DNA from: Pseudarthrobacter chlorophenolicus
GTDB lineage: Bacteria > Actinomycetota > Actinomycetes > Actinomycetales > Micrococcaceae
Direction: 5' to 3'
Assembly (NCBI RefSeq): GCF_000962805.1
Contig: NZ_JZTW01000022.1
Location: forward strand, 1 to 59,508
DNA length: 59,508 bases
Shown here: in pieces, positions 42,815-50,789 of the stretch
How the letters are laid out: the number at the start of each line of letters is the position of its first letter
Position numbering within the stretch: position 1 is the first letter of the stretch
Notes under the pieces: generated by a model
Databases searched by the model: none
Seen by the model: the letters and a program-made list of their open reading frames with translations, nothing else
Told to the model about the DNA's origin: nothing
Translations under genes and position numbers: made by a program

Positions 42815-43632
42815 GTGTCCACCACCGCCCTTGCCGACGCCATCCCAGGTTTCCCTGGCATCGAAGCCGCCATGGATGCGGCGTGGCCGGCACCGGAGCG
42901 CCACGTCCTTGGACCCTGGGTCCTTCGCGCCGCGGAGGGCGTGACCCAGCGGGCAAACTCGATCTGGCCCACGCAGGCCCACGGTGCAGAGGGTTCGGAG
43001 CTTGCCGGCCTGTTACGGGATGCCCGCTCTGGTACCGCAGCCGCAGGTTGCCCCTGATCTTCCAAGTCACCGCCACCGCGGAAGCGGCTGCCCTCAATAC
43101 CTTCCTGGACGCGGAGGGCTTCACCACGCAGTCCGAAACCCTGATCATGACCCGGGGGCCATGGCGCCAGGACCCGGTTGCGAAGCCGCGCCCTGCGGTT
43201 GAGCTCGCGTCAGCCCCTTCTGCCGAATGGCTCGGCGTCTGGTGGACGGTGGACGGGAGGGGCGGTAACGACGCCCTTGCCATCGCCCGCACCATCCTCG
43301 AGGGCTGCCCCGCCGTTTACGCCCTTGCCCGGGACAGCGCGGGCCAACCCGCCGCCGTCGGACGCCTTGCCCTTCCGGACGCCGGGCCCGGGGCGCGGGG
43401 CGGCCTGTACTCCATGGCGACCAGCCCTGAAGCGCGCCGACGCGGTTACGGGACTGCCGTCCTGGATGCGCTGCTCACGGCCGGAGCGGAGCGGGACCTT
43501 GCCGGCTACTGGCTGCTCGTCACCGCAGCGAATCACGGTGCCCAGGCGCTGTACAGGGGCGCCGGCTTCCGCGAATCCGGCCGCTACGTCTACCGGCAGG
43601 AGCGGCCAAAGCGGCACCTGACCGGCTGCTGA
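42815..43632 (+). pseudogene. GNAT family N-acetyltransferase, interrupted by a frameshift
   Basis: The GTG at 42815 (good GGAGG upstream) opens a frame with VSTTALADAIPGFPGIEAAM and HVLGPWVLRAAEGVTQRANS, an N-terminal pattern of two-lobed actinobacterial GNAT proteins. It stops at 43057. The rest of the family pattern, WYRSRRLPLIFQVTA and then the acetyl-CoA loop SPEARRRGYGTAVLDALL and a GAQALYRGAGF end, continues in another frame to 43632. The switch lies between about 43005 and 43030 and is consistent with loss of one base. It may be a true pseudogene, a sequencing error or a recoding site. Confidence 0.8.
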
Positions 43633-43687
43633 GCAAAAACCGCCCGGACATCGCCCGGCGGGCAACCCTCAGGGAACGGAAAGTCCC

Positions 43688-44362
43688 TTACCCGGGCGCG
43701 TCGGTGACGGTGATCCGGATGGAGCAGGCGTCGGAGGCGGCCTTCTTCACGACGGCGGCCCGCGGCTCAGGTACATCCAGGTACGCGAGGCGGTGCAGCC
43801 CGGCCCACTTTGCCAGGGCCGGGTGCCCCAGGACCGCTTCGGCGAGGGTTCTGTCGCCACCCGGGACGATATATTCAAACGATTCGGCCGCGAACACCTG
43901 GGCGGCCTGCAATGCCACGGCGTCCACGAGGGCATCGGCCTGGTTGGAGCGGCGCCGGGCAAACCGTTGCTGTGACTGCCCGCCGGCCGCGGTGCGGGAC
44001 TGGACGTACCTGGTGCCCGCCTTGGATGCGAGCAAGCGGCCCTCGGCGGCAATGCCGACGCCATAGCCGCCGCGCCTGACCAGGAGCAGGCCGCACCGGC
44101 GTGGCTGCACGGCCAAGGATGCGAGGCGGTCCAGCGGCCCGGCTCCCCGTCCGGGCCGCCCATGGGCGGGCCAGGGAGCTTCGAGGAGCGCTTCGGCACC
44201 GTCACCAGCGAGGAGCCGCACGCCGTCGTCGTCCTCCCGCGTGACGAAACCGTCGTGGCTGCCGGCGAACCGCCCGGTCCAGCCGGCCAGCCGGGAACCG
44301 GAAACAAAGGCCGTCCGGACCGAGGGGGAGCGGCCGCTGCCGGCGGCAGCATGGGTGGTCAT
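43688..44362 (-). CDS. acVLRF1 family peptidyl-tRNA hydrolase
   Basis: A 224-residue protein matching the actinobacterial Vms1-like release factor 1. The hallmark is AAGGQSQQRFARRRSNQAD (eRF1-like catalytic loop with the essential Gln). It is preceded by GGYGVGIAAEGRLLASKAGT and followed by AAQVFAAESFEYIVPGGDRT and LDVPEPRAAVVKKA. The family frees nascent chains from stalled ribosomes. It is divergent from rarA, 67 bases away, and converges on the broken GNAT gene. ATG start. Confidence 0.85.
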   Translation of the reverse strand: MTTHAAAGSGRSPSVRTAFVSGSRLAGWTGRFAGSHDGFVTREDDDGVRLLAGDGAEALLEAPWPAHGRPGRGAGPLDRLASLAVQPRRCGLLLVRRGGYGVGIAAEGRLLASKAGTRYVQSRTAAGGQSQQRFARRRSNQADALVDAVALQAAQVFAAESFEYIVPGGDRTLAEAVLGHPALAKWAGLHRLAYLDVPEPRAAVVKKAASDACSIRITVTDAPG

Positions 44363-44417
44363 GGCGGGTTCGGGTTCCTTCCGGATAGCTGTGGCGGGAT
44401 CGCCGGGCGACTGGAAG

Positions 44418-44423
44418 TAGCCT
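44418..44423 (+). promoter_or_regulatory. -10-like hexamer set for a leaderless rarA mRNA
   Basis: TAGCCT (TANNNT) is followed by 6 bases (ATCTAT) and the GTG at 44430. No ribosome-binding sequence is present before the GTG. Third plus-strand example of this layout in the window. Confidence 0.35.
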
Positions 44424-44429
44424 ATCTAT

Positions 44430-45830
44430 GTGGATGATCTCTTTGGGCCGGGGCAAGGCAATGACGACGACGGCGATTCGGCCGCCGCGGGCAGCGCAAC
44501 CGCCAGCTCCTCACCACGCAGTCCGCTGGCCGTCCGCATGCGGCCACGCACCCTCGACGACGTGGTGGGCCAGCAGCACCTGCTGGGCCAGGGGTCGCCG
44601 CTGCGCCAGCTGGCCGCCGGCGCAGACGCTGCCGGACCGGCCGGGCCAAGTTCGCTGATCCTGTGGGGCCCCCCCGGGACAGGCAAAACGACGCTGGCGC
44701 ATGTGATCGCCCGCGGTCCTGGCCGCAAGTTCGTGGAACTTTCGGCGATCACTGCAGGTGTCAAGGACGTCCGCCGCGTCATGGACGACGCCCTGACCGC
44801 ACGCGACCTGTACAAGACCACCACTGTGCTGTTCCTGGACGAGATCCACCGATTCAACAAGGCCCAGCAGGACGCACTCCTGCCGGGCGTCGAAAACCGC
44901 TGGGTGGTGCTGGTGGCCGCCACCACCGAAAACCCGTCCTTTTCTGTGGTGTCGCCGCTTCTTTCCCGGTCCCTGCTGCTGACCCTGAAGCCGCTCACCG
45001 ACACCGACATTGAGGGACTGCTCAGCCGTGCCGTAGCGGACCCGCGGGGACTGAACGGCAAGGCGGAACTGGACCCCGAAGCCCTCGCGCACCTGGTCCG
45101 GCTGTCCGGCGGCGACGCCCGCCGTGCCCTCACCGCCCTGGAAGCCGCGGCCGGTGTGGCATTTGGTGACGCCGACGACGCCGAACCCGGGCCGGTCACC
45201 GTGGAACTCAAGCACACCGAACGCGCGCTCGACGTGGCGGCCGTCCGCTACGACCGCGCGGGCGACCAGCACTATGACGTCGCCAGCGCCTTCATTAAAT
45301 CCATCCGCGGCTCCGACGTCGACGCCGCCCTCCACTACCTGGCGCGCATGCTCGAAGCTGGCGAGGATCCGCGGTTCGTGGCCCGCCGCATCGTCATCTC
45401 GGCCGCCGAGGACGTGGGCATGGCGGATCCCACCGCGTTGCAGACAGCCGTAGCCGCGGCCCAGGCGGTGCAGCTGATCGGCATGCCGGAAGGGCGGATC
45501 ATCCTGGCCGAGGCCGTGGTACACCTTGCTACTGCGCCAAAATCCAACGCCGCCTACATGGGCATCAACAAGGCCATCGCCGACGTACGCGCCGGCATGG
45601 GGAACGGCATCCCGCCCCACCTGAGGGACTCGCACTACCCGGGCTCCAAACAGCTGGGGCACGGAAAGGGCTATAAATACGCCCATGACGCACCGCACGC
45701 CGTGGCTGCGCAACAGTATCCACCGGACGACCTGGTAGGCCGGGACTACTACCAGCCCACCGGCAACGGCGCGGAACGCGACATCGCCGCCAGGCTCGAG
45801 CGGCTGCGGAAGATTGTCAGGGGCAAGTAG
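44430..45830 (+). CDS. rarA: Replication-associated recombination protein RarA (MgsA)
   Basis: A 466-residue AAA+ ATPase. It opens MDDLFGPGQ, then has SPLAVRMRPRTLDDVVGQQH, Walker A LWGPPGTGKTTLAH, Walker B VLFLDEIHRFNKAQQDALLP, sensor 1 LVAATTENPSF and the arginine finger LLSRSLLLTLKPL. The C-terminal tetramerisation domain has DPRFVARRIVISAAEDVGMA and GHGKGYKYAHD. It acts at stalled forks and single-stranded DNA ends. GTG start; the start is fixed by the conserved DLF opening. Confidence 0.96.
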   Translation: MDDLFGPGQGNDDDGDSAAAGSATASSSPRSPLAVRMRPRTLDDVVGQQHLLGQGSPLRQLAAGADAAGPAGPSSLILWGPPGTGKTTLAHVIARGPGRKFVELSAITAGVKDVRRVMDDALTARDLYKTTTVLFLDEIHRFNKAQQDALLPGVENRWVVLVAATTENPSFSVVSPLLSRSLLLTLKPLTDTDIEGLLSRAVADPRGLNGKAELDPEALAHLVRLSGGDARRALTALEAAAGVAFGDADDAEPGPVTVELKHTERALDVAAVRYDRAGDQHYDVASAFIKSIRGSDVDAALHYLARMLEAGEDPRFVARRIVISAAEDVGMADPTALQTAVAAAQAVQLIGMPEGRIILAEAVVHLATAPKSNAAYMGINKAIADVRAGMGNGIPPHLRDSHYPGSKQLGHGKGYKYAHDAPHAVAAQQYPPDDLVGRDYYQPTGNGAERDIAARLERLRKIVRGK

Positions 45831-45893
45831 CCGCCGTGCTAAGGTAGATGTTTGTCTGGCAAGGCACGGACGCACAATCCACCGAATTTTTGT

Positions 45894-45956
45894 TTGATGG
45901 AGCTGTGCCCTGCGCCCAGTAGCAAAAGGCAGCGGTTGGCCGATGCTCTCCATCAA
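45894..45956 (+). promoter_or_regulatory. Structured 5' leader of rpsD (candidate S4 autoregulation)
   Basis: TTGATGGAG (45894-45902) pairs perfectly with CTCCATCAA (45948-45956), closing a 63-base hairpin whose interior has further G/C-rich pairing. It lies 45 bases before the rpsD start in a leader of about 150 bases. S4 represses its own mRNA in several bacteria through such leaders. The sequence matches no leader I know. Confidence 0.45.
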
Positions 45957-46001
45957 GGAGGCCAGTAACACTGACACACCGCAGATATTGGAAGGACACA
46001 A

Positions 46002-46628
46002 GTGGCTAACAACACTCGTGCTCGCCGTCAGGCCCGCCTCTCGCGGTCCCTCGGCATTGCTCTGACCCCCAAGGCCGCCAAGTACATGGAGCGCCGCCCG
46101 TACGGCCCCGGTGAGCATGGCCGTGCCCGCAAGAAGCAGGACTCCGACTACGCCGTACGCCTGCGCGAAAAGCAGCGCCTGCGCGCCCAGTACGGCATCC
46201 GCGAAGCACAGATGACCCGTGCCTTCGAGGAAGCCCGCCGCACCAAGGGCCTGACCGGTGAGAACCTCATCGAACTGCTCGAAATGCGTCTTGACGCCCT
46301 GGTCCTGCGTGCCGGCTTCGCCCGCACCATCGCCCAGGCCCGCCAGCTGGTTGTGCACCGCCACATCCTGGTTGACGGCATCCGCGTTGACCGTCCGTCG
46401 TTCCGCGTCGGCGAGGGCCAGCTGGTCCACGTCCACAGCCGTAGCGAAACCATGGTTCCGCTCCAGGTTGCTGCAGCCGGCGCGCACCGCGATGTCCTGC
46501 CTGCCGTCCCGGCTTACCTGGACGTCAAGCTTGAGGCACTGCAGGCCCGCCTGGTCCGCCGCCCCAAGCGCTCCGAAATCCCGGTGACCTGCGAAGAGCA
46601 GCTCGTCGTCGAATTCTACGCACGCTAA
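46002..46628 (+). CDS. rpsD: 30S ribosomal protein S4
   Basis: A 208-residue S4. ANNTRARRQARLSRSLGIAL opens the N-terminal domain, followed by RPYGPGEHGRARKKQDSDYA. The S4 RNA-binding domain has NLIELLEMRLDALVLRAGFA and ARQLVVHRHILVDGIRVDRP, and the end is VEFYAR. It lacks the N-terminal zinc Cys cluster (C-minus form). Stand-alone transcription outside the alpha operon is suggested by its own leader and terminator. GTG start, with GGAAGGA upstream. Confidence 0.98.
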   Translation: MANNTRARRQARLSRSLGIALTPKAAKYMERRPYGPGEHGRARKKQDSDYAVRLREKQRLRAQYGIREAQMTRAFEEARRTKGLTGENLIELLEMRLDALVLRAGFARTIAQARQLVVHRHILVDGIRVDRPSFRVGEGQLVHVHSRSETMVPLQVAAAGAHRDVLPAVPAYLDVKLEALQARLVRRPKRSEIPVTCEEQLVVEFYAR

Positions 46629-46645
46629 ATCCCAGCAGCGTATCC

Positions 46646-46679
46646 AAAGAAGCCCGTGGCAAGCGCCACGGGCTTCTTT
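46646..46679 (+). terminator. Intrinsic terminator after rpsD
   Basis: AAAGAAGCCCGTGGC pairs perfectly with GCCACGGGCTTCTTT over 15 bases around an AAGC loop, ending in T-rich sequence. It is nearly symmetrical, so it could act in both directions. Confidence 0.95.
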
Positions 46680-46772
46680 GTATGTAAGGTACTTGGGGGA
46701 CATCTGCCCAACGCGGTTCGCGGGGTGCGCAGGATGGTTCCGGACCACAGAATTTCAAGGAGATGAACGTCT

Positions 46773-47147
46773 ATGACTGGTGGCGATATCGCCGGCCTGG
46801 TCGCTGCCGGAGTGTTTGCACTCCTGGTGCTGCTGCTCGCCGTGCCCATCCTCAAGCTGGGCAAGGTGTTGGATGAGGTGCGGACGTCCATCCGGTCACT
46901 GAGCGACGGTGCGACGCCCCTGATGGATGAGGTCACGGCCACCGTGACCACCACCAACCAGCAGCTGAAGAAGGTGGACGGCATTTCGTCCAACGTCTCT
47001 GATGCTTCCGCCAACCTTTCGGCACTGTCGTCCCTGGTGGCCGCCACCGTAGGTTCGCCGCTGATCAAGGTGGCCGCGTTCAGCTACGGCGTCCGCAGTG
47101 CGCTCTCCAACCGCAAGAAGCCCTCCACCGGCCGCCGCAGCCGCTAA
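46773..47147 (+). CDS. DUF948 domain membrane protein
   Basis: A 124-residue protein. After the start, DIAGLVAAGVFALLVLLLAV forms one membrane helix. A helical region follows with LGKVLDEVRTSIRSLSD and LMDEVTATVTTTNQQLKKV, matching the DUF948 pattern (general stress-like chemotaxis-type fold), and the end is Arg/Lys-rich. The function is unknown; members sit next to a small helical membrane protein and alaS in many actinobacteria. AAGGAG lies 8 bases upstream of the ATG. Confidence 0.9.
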   Translation: MTGGDIAGLVAAGVFALLVLLLAVPILKLGKVLDEVRTSIRSLSDGATPLMDEVTATVTTTNQQLKKVDGISSNVSDASANLSALSSLVAATVGSPLIKVAAFSYGVRSALSNRKKPSTGRRSR

Positions 47148-47163
47148 GCCCCGAAAGTACACC

Positions 47164-47394
47164 ATGAAACGACTTGTCTGGATGGGAATCGGCGTGGCCA
47201 TCGGCGTCATCGCCTTCCGCAAGGTCACTGAGGCCCAGTCCGCTTTGGGCCCGGAAGGCCTCAACAGGGCTGTTGGCAGGCTGGCCGACGGCGTCTACGA
47301 CTTCGCTGACGCCGTGCGCGCCGGAATGCAGGAGCGCGAAACCGACCTGCGGAGTGCGCTCGGCGTCGAAACCGCGGACCTGGTCCGCAGCTGA
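47164..47394 (+). CDS. Small membrane-associated hypothetical protein
   Basis: A 76-residue protein starting MKRLVWMGIGVAIGVIAFRK, an N-terminal membrane helix with a basic end. A helical segment with LNRAVGRLADGVYDFADAVR and a charged tail follow. It lies 16 bases after DUF948 and just before alaS, a conserved neighbourhood in actinobacteria, so the two small proteins probably act together at the membrane. The frame is open upstream, but the ATG at 47164 places the membrane helix first. No catalytic motif is visible. Confidence 0.8.
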   Translation: MKRLVWMGIGVAIGVIAFRKVTEAQSALGPEGLNRAVGRLADGVYDFADAVRAGMQERETDLRSALGVETADLVRS

Positions 47395-47449
47395 CGGCCC
47401 CGGGCCGTCAGCCCGCAATAACCGGCAGGGAACCCGACCAGGCCCTGCC
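47391..47449 (+). terminator. Two hairpins between the small membrane gene and alaS
   Basis: CTGACGGCCC (47391-47400) and GGGCCGTCAG (47402-47411) form a near-perfect dyad overlapping the stop codon. GGCAGGG (47424-47430) and CCCTGCC (47443-47449) form a second hairpin. Neither has a good T-run, so partial termination or mRNA stability is more likely than full termination. Confidence 0.4.
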
Positions 47450-47506
47450 GCCTGAACGAACTTTCCGCGTCGTCAACCGCGGACCAAGAAGGGTATGAAA
47501 CAGCTC

Positions 47507-50191
47507 ATGAAATCGCAGGAGATCACCAAGCGCTGGGTGGACTTTTTTGTCAGCAAGGGCCACACGGCGGTTCCCTCCGCATCGCTGGTGTCCAGCGACC
47601 CGTCGCTGCTGTTCACTGTGGCTGGCATGGTGCCTTTCATCCCCTACCTCACGGCCCGCGAAGAGGCACCCTATAGCCGGGCCACGAGCGTCCAGAAGTG
47701 CATCCGCACCGGCGACATCGAGGAAGTGGGCAAGACCGCCCGGCACGGCACCTTTTTCCAGATGTGCGGCAACTTCTCCTTTGGCGACTACTTCAAGGAA
47801 GACGCCATCAAGTTCGCCTGGGAGCTGCTGACCACCAGCGTTGACGACGGCGGGTACGGCCTGCCGCCCGAGCTCCTGTGGGTGACGGTCTACGAAGAAG
47901 ACGATGAAGCCAAGGAACTGTGGCTGAAGAACACCGGCGTGCCCGCCGAACGCATCCAGAAGATGGGCAAAGCCGACAACTACTGGAACACCGGCCAGCC
48001 CGGCCCTGCCGGCCCCTGCTCCGAGATCTACTACGACCGTGGGCCCGCCTACGGCATCGAAGGCGGCCCGCTAGCTGACGAGACCCGGTACATCGAAATC
48101 TGGAACCTGGTGTTCATGCAGTACCAGATCGACAACGTCCGCTCCAAGGACGACTTCGACATCGTGGGGGAGCTGCCCAAGAAGAACATCGACACCGGCC
48201 TGGGCATGGAGCGCCTGGCCATGATCCTCCAGGGTGTCGAGAACATGTACGAGACCGACCAGGTCCGTCCCGTCATCGACAAGGCCGCCGAACTTTCCGG
48301 CAAGGAATACACCTCCGCCGAAACCCCGGATGACCCCCACCACACGGACGATGTCCGGATGCGCGTCGTGGGTGACCACGTCCGGTCCGCCCTGATGCTG
48401 ATTTCCGACGGCGTGACCCCCTCGAACGAGGGACGTGGCTACGTCCTGCGCCGCCTCATCCGCCGCGCCGTGCGCTCGATGCGCCTCCTCGGTGTCGAGC
48501 AGGCTTGCCTCCCGGACCTCCTGCCGGCTTCGCGCGACGCCATGAAGGGCGTCTACCCCGTCGTCGAAACGGACTTCCCCCGGATCAGCCGCATCGCCTA
48601 CGCCGAAGAGAAGGCCTTCCTGCGGACCATTGCTTCCGGCACGGCGAGGCTCGAGGACGCCGTCAAGGAGTCCAAGGCCGCCAACAAGCAGCTGTCCGGC
48701 GAAGACGCCTTCACCCTCCACGACACCTACGGGTTCCCCATTGACCTCACCCTCGAAATGGCCGAGGAAGCCGGGCTGAAGGTTGATGAGGCCGCCTTCC
48801 GCAGCCTCATGCAGGAACAGCGCAAGCGTGCCCAGGCGGACGCCAAGGGCAAGAAGGGCGGCCACGCAGACCTCAGCGCCTTCCAGGAGCTCCTGGCCCA
48901 GGGCGAGACGGTCTTCACCGGGTACACCGAGCTCGACGGCGAATCCCGCGTCCGCGGCCTGCTCACCGGCGGCCGTCCGGTCCAGCAGGCAGCCACCGGC
49001 GACGAAATCGAACTCGTCCTGTCGGAAACACCGTTCTACGCCGAGGCCGGCGGCCAGGCCGCCGATACCGGCCTCATCACCGGAGACGGCTTCGTGGTCG
49101 AGGTCCTCGACGTCCAGCGTCCCGTCAAGGGCCTGAGCGTGCACAAGGCGATTGTCCGCGAAGGTGAAATCGGCGCGGACTCGCTGGTGCGCGCCGCCGT
49201 CGACCGCGAACGGCGCCATGCCGCCGAGCAGGCGCACACCGGCACGCACATCGTGCACGCGGCCCTGCACCAGATCCTTGGCCCGGAAGCCACCCAGCGC
49301 GGGTCCTTCAACAAGGCCGGCTACCTGCGGTTCGACTTCGCCTGGGGCGAGGGCCTGAGCACCGCCACCCGGTCAGAAATCGAAGAGGTTTCAAACCTGG
49401 CCATCCGCAACAACTACGCGGTGGAAACCAAGGTCATGGGCCTTGCGGAGGCCAAGGCCCTGGGCGCCATGGCCCTTTTCGGCGAGAACTACGGCAGCGA
49501 AGTCCGCGTCGTCGAAATCGACGGCGCCTGGTCCCGCGAGCTGTGCGGCGGCACGCACGTAGCCAACACCTCACTGATCGGCAGCCTTTCCCTGCTGGGC
49601 GAACAGTCCGTAGGTTCGGGAAATCGCCGAGTGGAAGCCTTCGTGGGCATGGAGGCCTTCCGGCACCTCGCGGCCGAGCGTGCACTGGTCACCGAGCTGA
49701 CCGACCTCCTGAAGGTGCCGTCCGGTCAGCTGGCCGACCGGATCTCCGCAACGCTTGCCAAGCTCAAAGCCACGGAGAAGGAGCTGGACCGGCTCCGCAA
49801 GGAGCAACTGGCAGCCTCAGCGGCCCAGCTGGTCAACAGTGCCCGGGACGCGGCGGGCGTCAGCCTGATCGCCCATGACGCCGGTTCCGTCAGCGGCGCC
49901 GACGACATCCGCGGGCTGGCGCTGGACCTCCGCAACCGTCTTGGCTCGGCACCTGCCGCAGTGGCTGTCGCCGGCGTGGCCAATGACCGTCCGCTGGTCC
50001 TGGTGGCCACCAACGAAGCTGCCCGGAACGCTGGAGTGAAGGCAGGAGCCCTGGTTCGCCTGGCTGCCGGAGTCCTCGGCGGCGGCGGCGGGGGCAAGGA
50101 CGACGTCGCACAGGGCGGCGGCACCGATGCCGGCAAGGTGGGCGCCGCGCTGGCAGCCATCCTGGACGCCGTCGAACGGCGCCAGTCCTGA
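47507..50191 (+). CDS. alaS: Alanine-tRNA ligase
   Basis: About 894 residues. The class II core has RWVDFFVSKGHTAVPSASLV, VQKCIRTGDIEEVGKTARH, GNFSFGDYFKEDAI and GLGMERLAMILQGV. The editing domain has HTGTHIVHAALHQ and CGGTHVANTSLIG (zinc/editing site). The C-Ala domain ends GGGGGKDDVAQGGGTDAGKV. I start at the ATG at 47507, which gives the usual MKSQEITKRW opening. An in-frame ATG at 47495 is possible, but the nearby AAGAAGGG is only 1 base from it. It charges and proofreads tRNA-Ala. ruvX follows after one base. Confidence 0.97.
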   Translation: MKSQEITKRWVDFFVSKGHTAVPSASLVSSDPSLLFTVAGMVPFIPYLTAREEAPYSRATSVQKCIRTGDIEEVGKTARHGTFFQMCGNFSFGDYFKEDAIKFAWELLTTSVDDGGYGLPPELLWVTVYEEDDEAKELWLKNTGVPAERIQKMGKADNYWNTGQPGPAGPCSEIYYDRGPAYGIEGGPLADETRYIEIWNLVFMQYQIDNVRSKDDFDIVGELPKKNIDTGLGMERLAMILQGVENMYETDQVRPVIDKAAELSGKEYTSAETPDDPHHTDDVRMRVVGDHVRSALMLISDGVTPSNEGRGYVLRRLIRRAVRSMRLLGVEQACLPDLLPASRDAMKGVYPVVETDFPRISRIAYAEEKAFLRTIASGTARLEDAVKESKAANKQLSGEDAFTLHDTYGFPIDLTLEMAEEAGLKVDEAAFRSLMQEQRKRAQADAKGKKGGHADLSAFQELLAQGETVFTGYTELDGESRVRGLLTGGRPVQQAATGDEIELVLSETPFYAEAGGQAADTGLITGDGFVVEVLDVQRPVKGLSVHKAIVREGEIGADSLVRAAVDRERRHAAEQAHTGTHIVHAALHQILGPEATQRGSFNKAGYLRFDFAWGEGLSTATRSEIEEVSNLAIRNNYAVETKVMGLAEAKALGAMALFGENYGSEVRVVEIDGAWSRELCGGTHVANTSLIGSLSLLGEQSVGSGNRRVEAFVGMEAFRHLAAERALVTELTDLLKVPSGQLADRISATLAKLKATEKELDRLRKEQLAASAAQLVNSARDAAGVSLIAHDAGSVSGADDIRGLALDLRNRLGSAPAAVAVAGVANDRPLVLVATNEAARNAGVKAGALVRLAAGVLGGGGGGKDDVAQGGGTDAGKVGAALAAILDAVERRQS

Positions 50192-50192
50192 C

Positions 50193-50789
50193 ATGGCGGA
50201 TCCCGTAACCGCCGGCGGCTACCCCCAGGGCGTCAAACTGGGGGTAGACGTTGGCACGGTCCGGGTGGGGGTGGCCATCTGTGACCGTGACTCCATCCTG
50301 GCCACGCCCTACAAGACGCTGGACCGGAACACCAAGAAGAACTCCGACGTTCGCCTGATCGCGAGGCTGGCGGAGGAGCTGGGAGCTGTGCAGGTCATTG
50401 TGGGCATGCCCCGCACCATGAAGGGCGAGGAACACGCCTCTGCCAGGATGGCGTCCGACTATGCCGGCCTGCTGGCGGCCGAGCTCGCCGCCCGCGGCCT
50501 GGACGTGCCGGTCAACATGGTGGACGAGCGGCTCAGCAGCGTCACGGCGCACCGCAACCTGCACGAAGCTGGCATGAGCAGCAGGAACCACCGTAAAGTA
50601 GTTGATCAGGTCGCGGCGGCAGGCATCCTGCAGCACGCCATCGACATGCAGAAAGCCCGGGGAGCGGATGTCGGCTCACGCGTGACAGCGCCATCCCCGT
50701 CCGTGGACCTGGGGGACAGCGGCGCGGATGAGTCTGTCCGCGCCACCCCGGAAACGGCCCGATTTTCAGATAATGGAAGGCAACAGTGA
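50193..50789 (+). CDS. ruvX: Holliday junction resolvase-like RuvX (YqgF)
   Basis: A 198-residue RNase H-fold protein. VKLGVDVGTVRVGVAICDRD carries the first catalytic Asp, VIVGMPRTMKGEE the central motif and MVDERLSSVTA the Asp-Glu pair. The family processes the 16S rRNA 5' end. About 45 extra C-terminal residues are Ser/Asp-rich and likely disordered. The ATG at 50193 gives the normal YqgF N-terminus. Its TGA overlaps the mltG GTG (GTGA). Confidence 0.94.
   Translation: MADPVTAGGYPQGVKLGVDVGTVRVGVAICDRDSILATPYKTLDRNTKKNSDVRLIARLAEELGAVQVIVGMPRTMKGEEHASARMASDYAGLLAAELAARGLDVPVNMVDERLSSVTAHRNLHEAGMSSRNHRKVVDQVAAAGILQHAIDMQKARGADVGSRVTAPSPSVDLGDSGADESVRATPETARFSDNGRQQ

Noticed and set aside
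43633..43687. Short dyads in the gap between the GNAT and acVLRF1 genes as a terminator
   Set aside because: The stems are only 5 base pairs (AGGGA/TCCCT) without a T-run; too weak to call.
44511..46748. Open frame of 745 codons on the minus strand opposite rarA and rpsD
   Set aside because: It spans two unrelated conserved genes and their gap, including the rpsD terminator, and shows no protein family features. A composition artefact.
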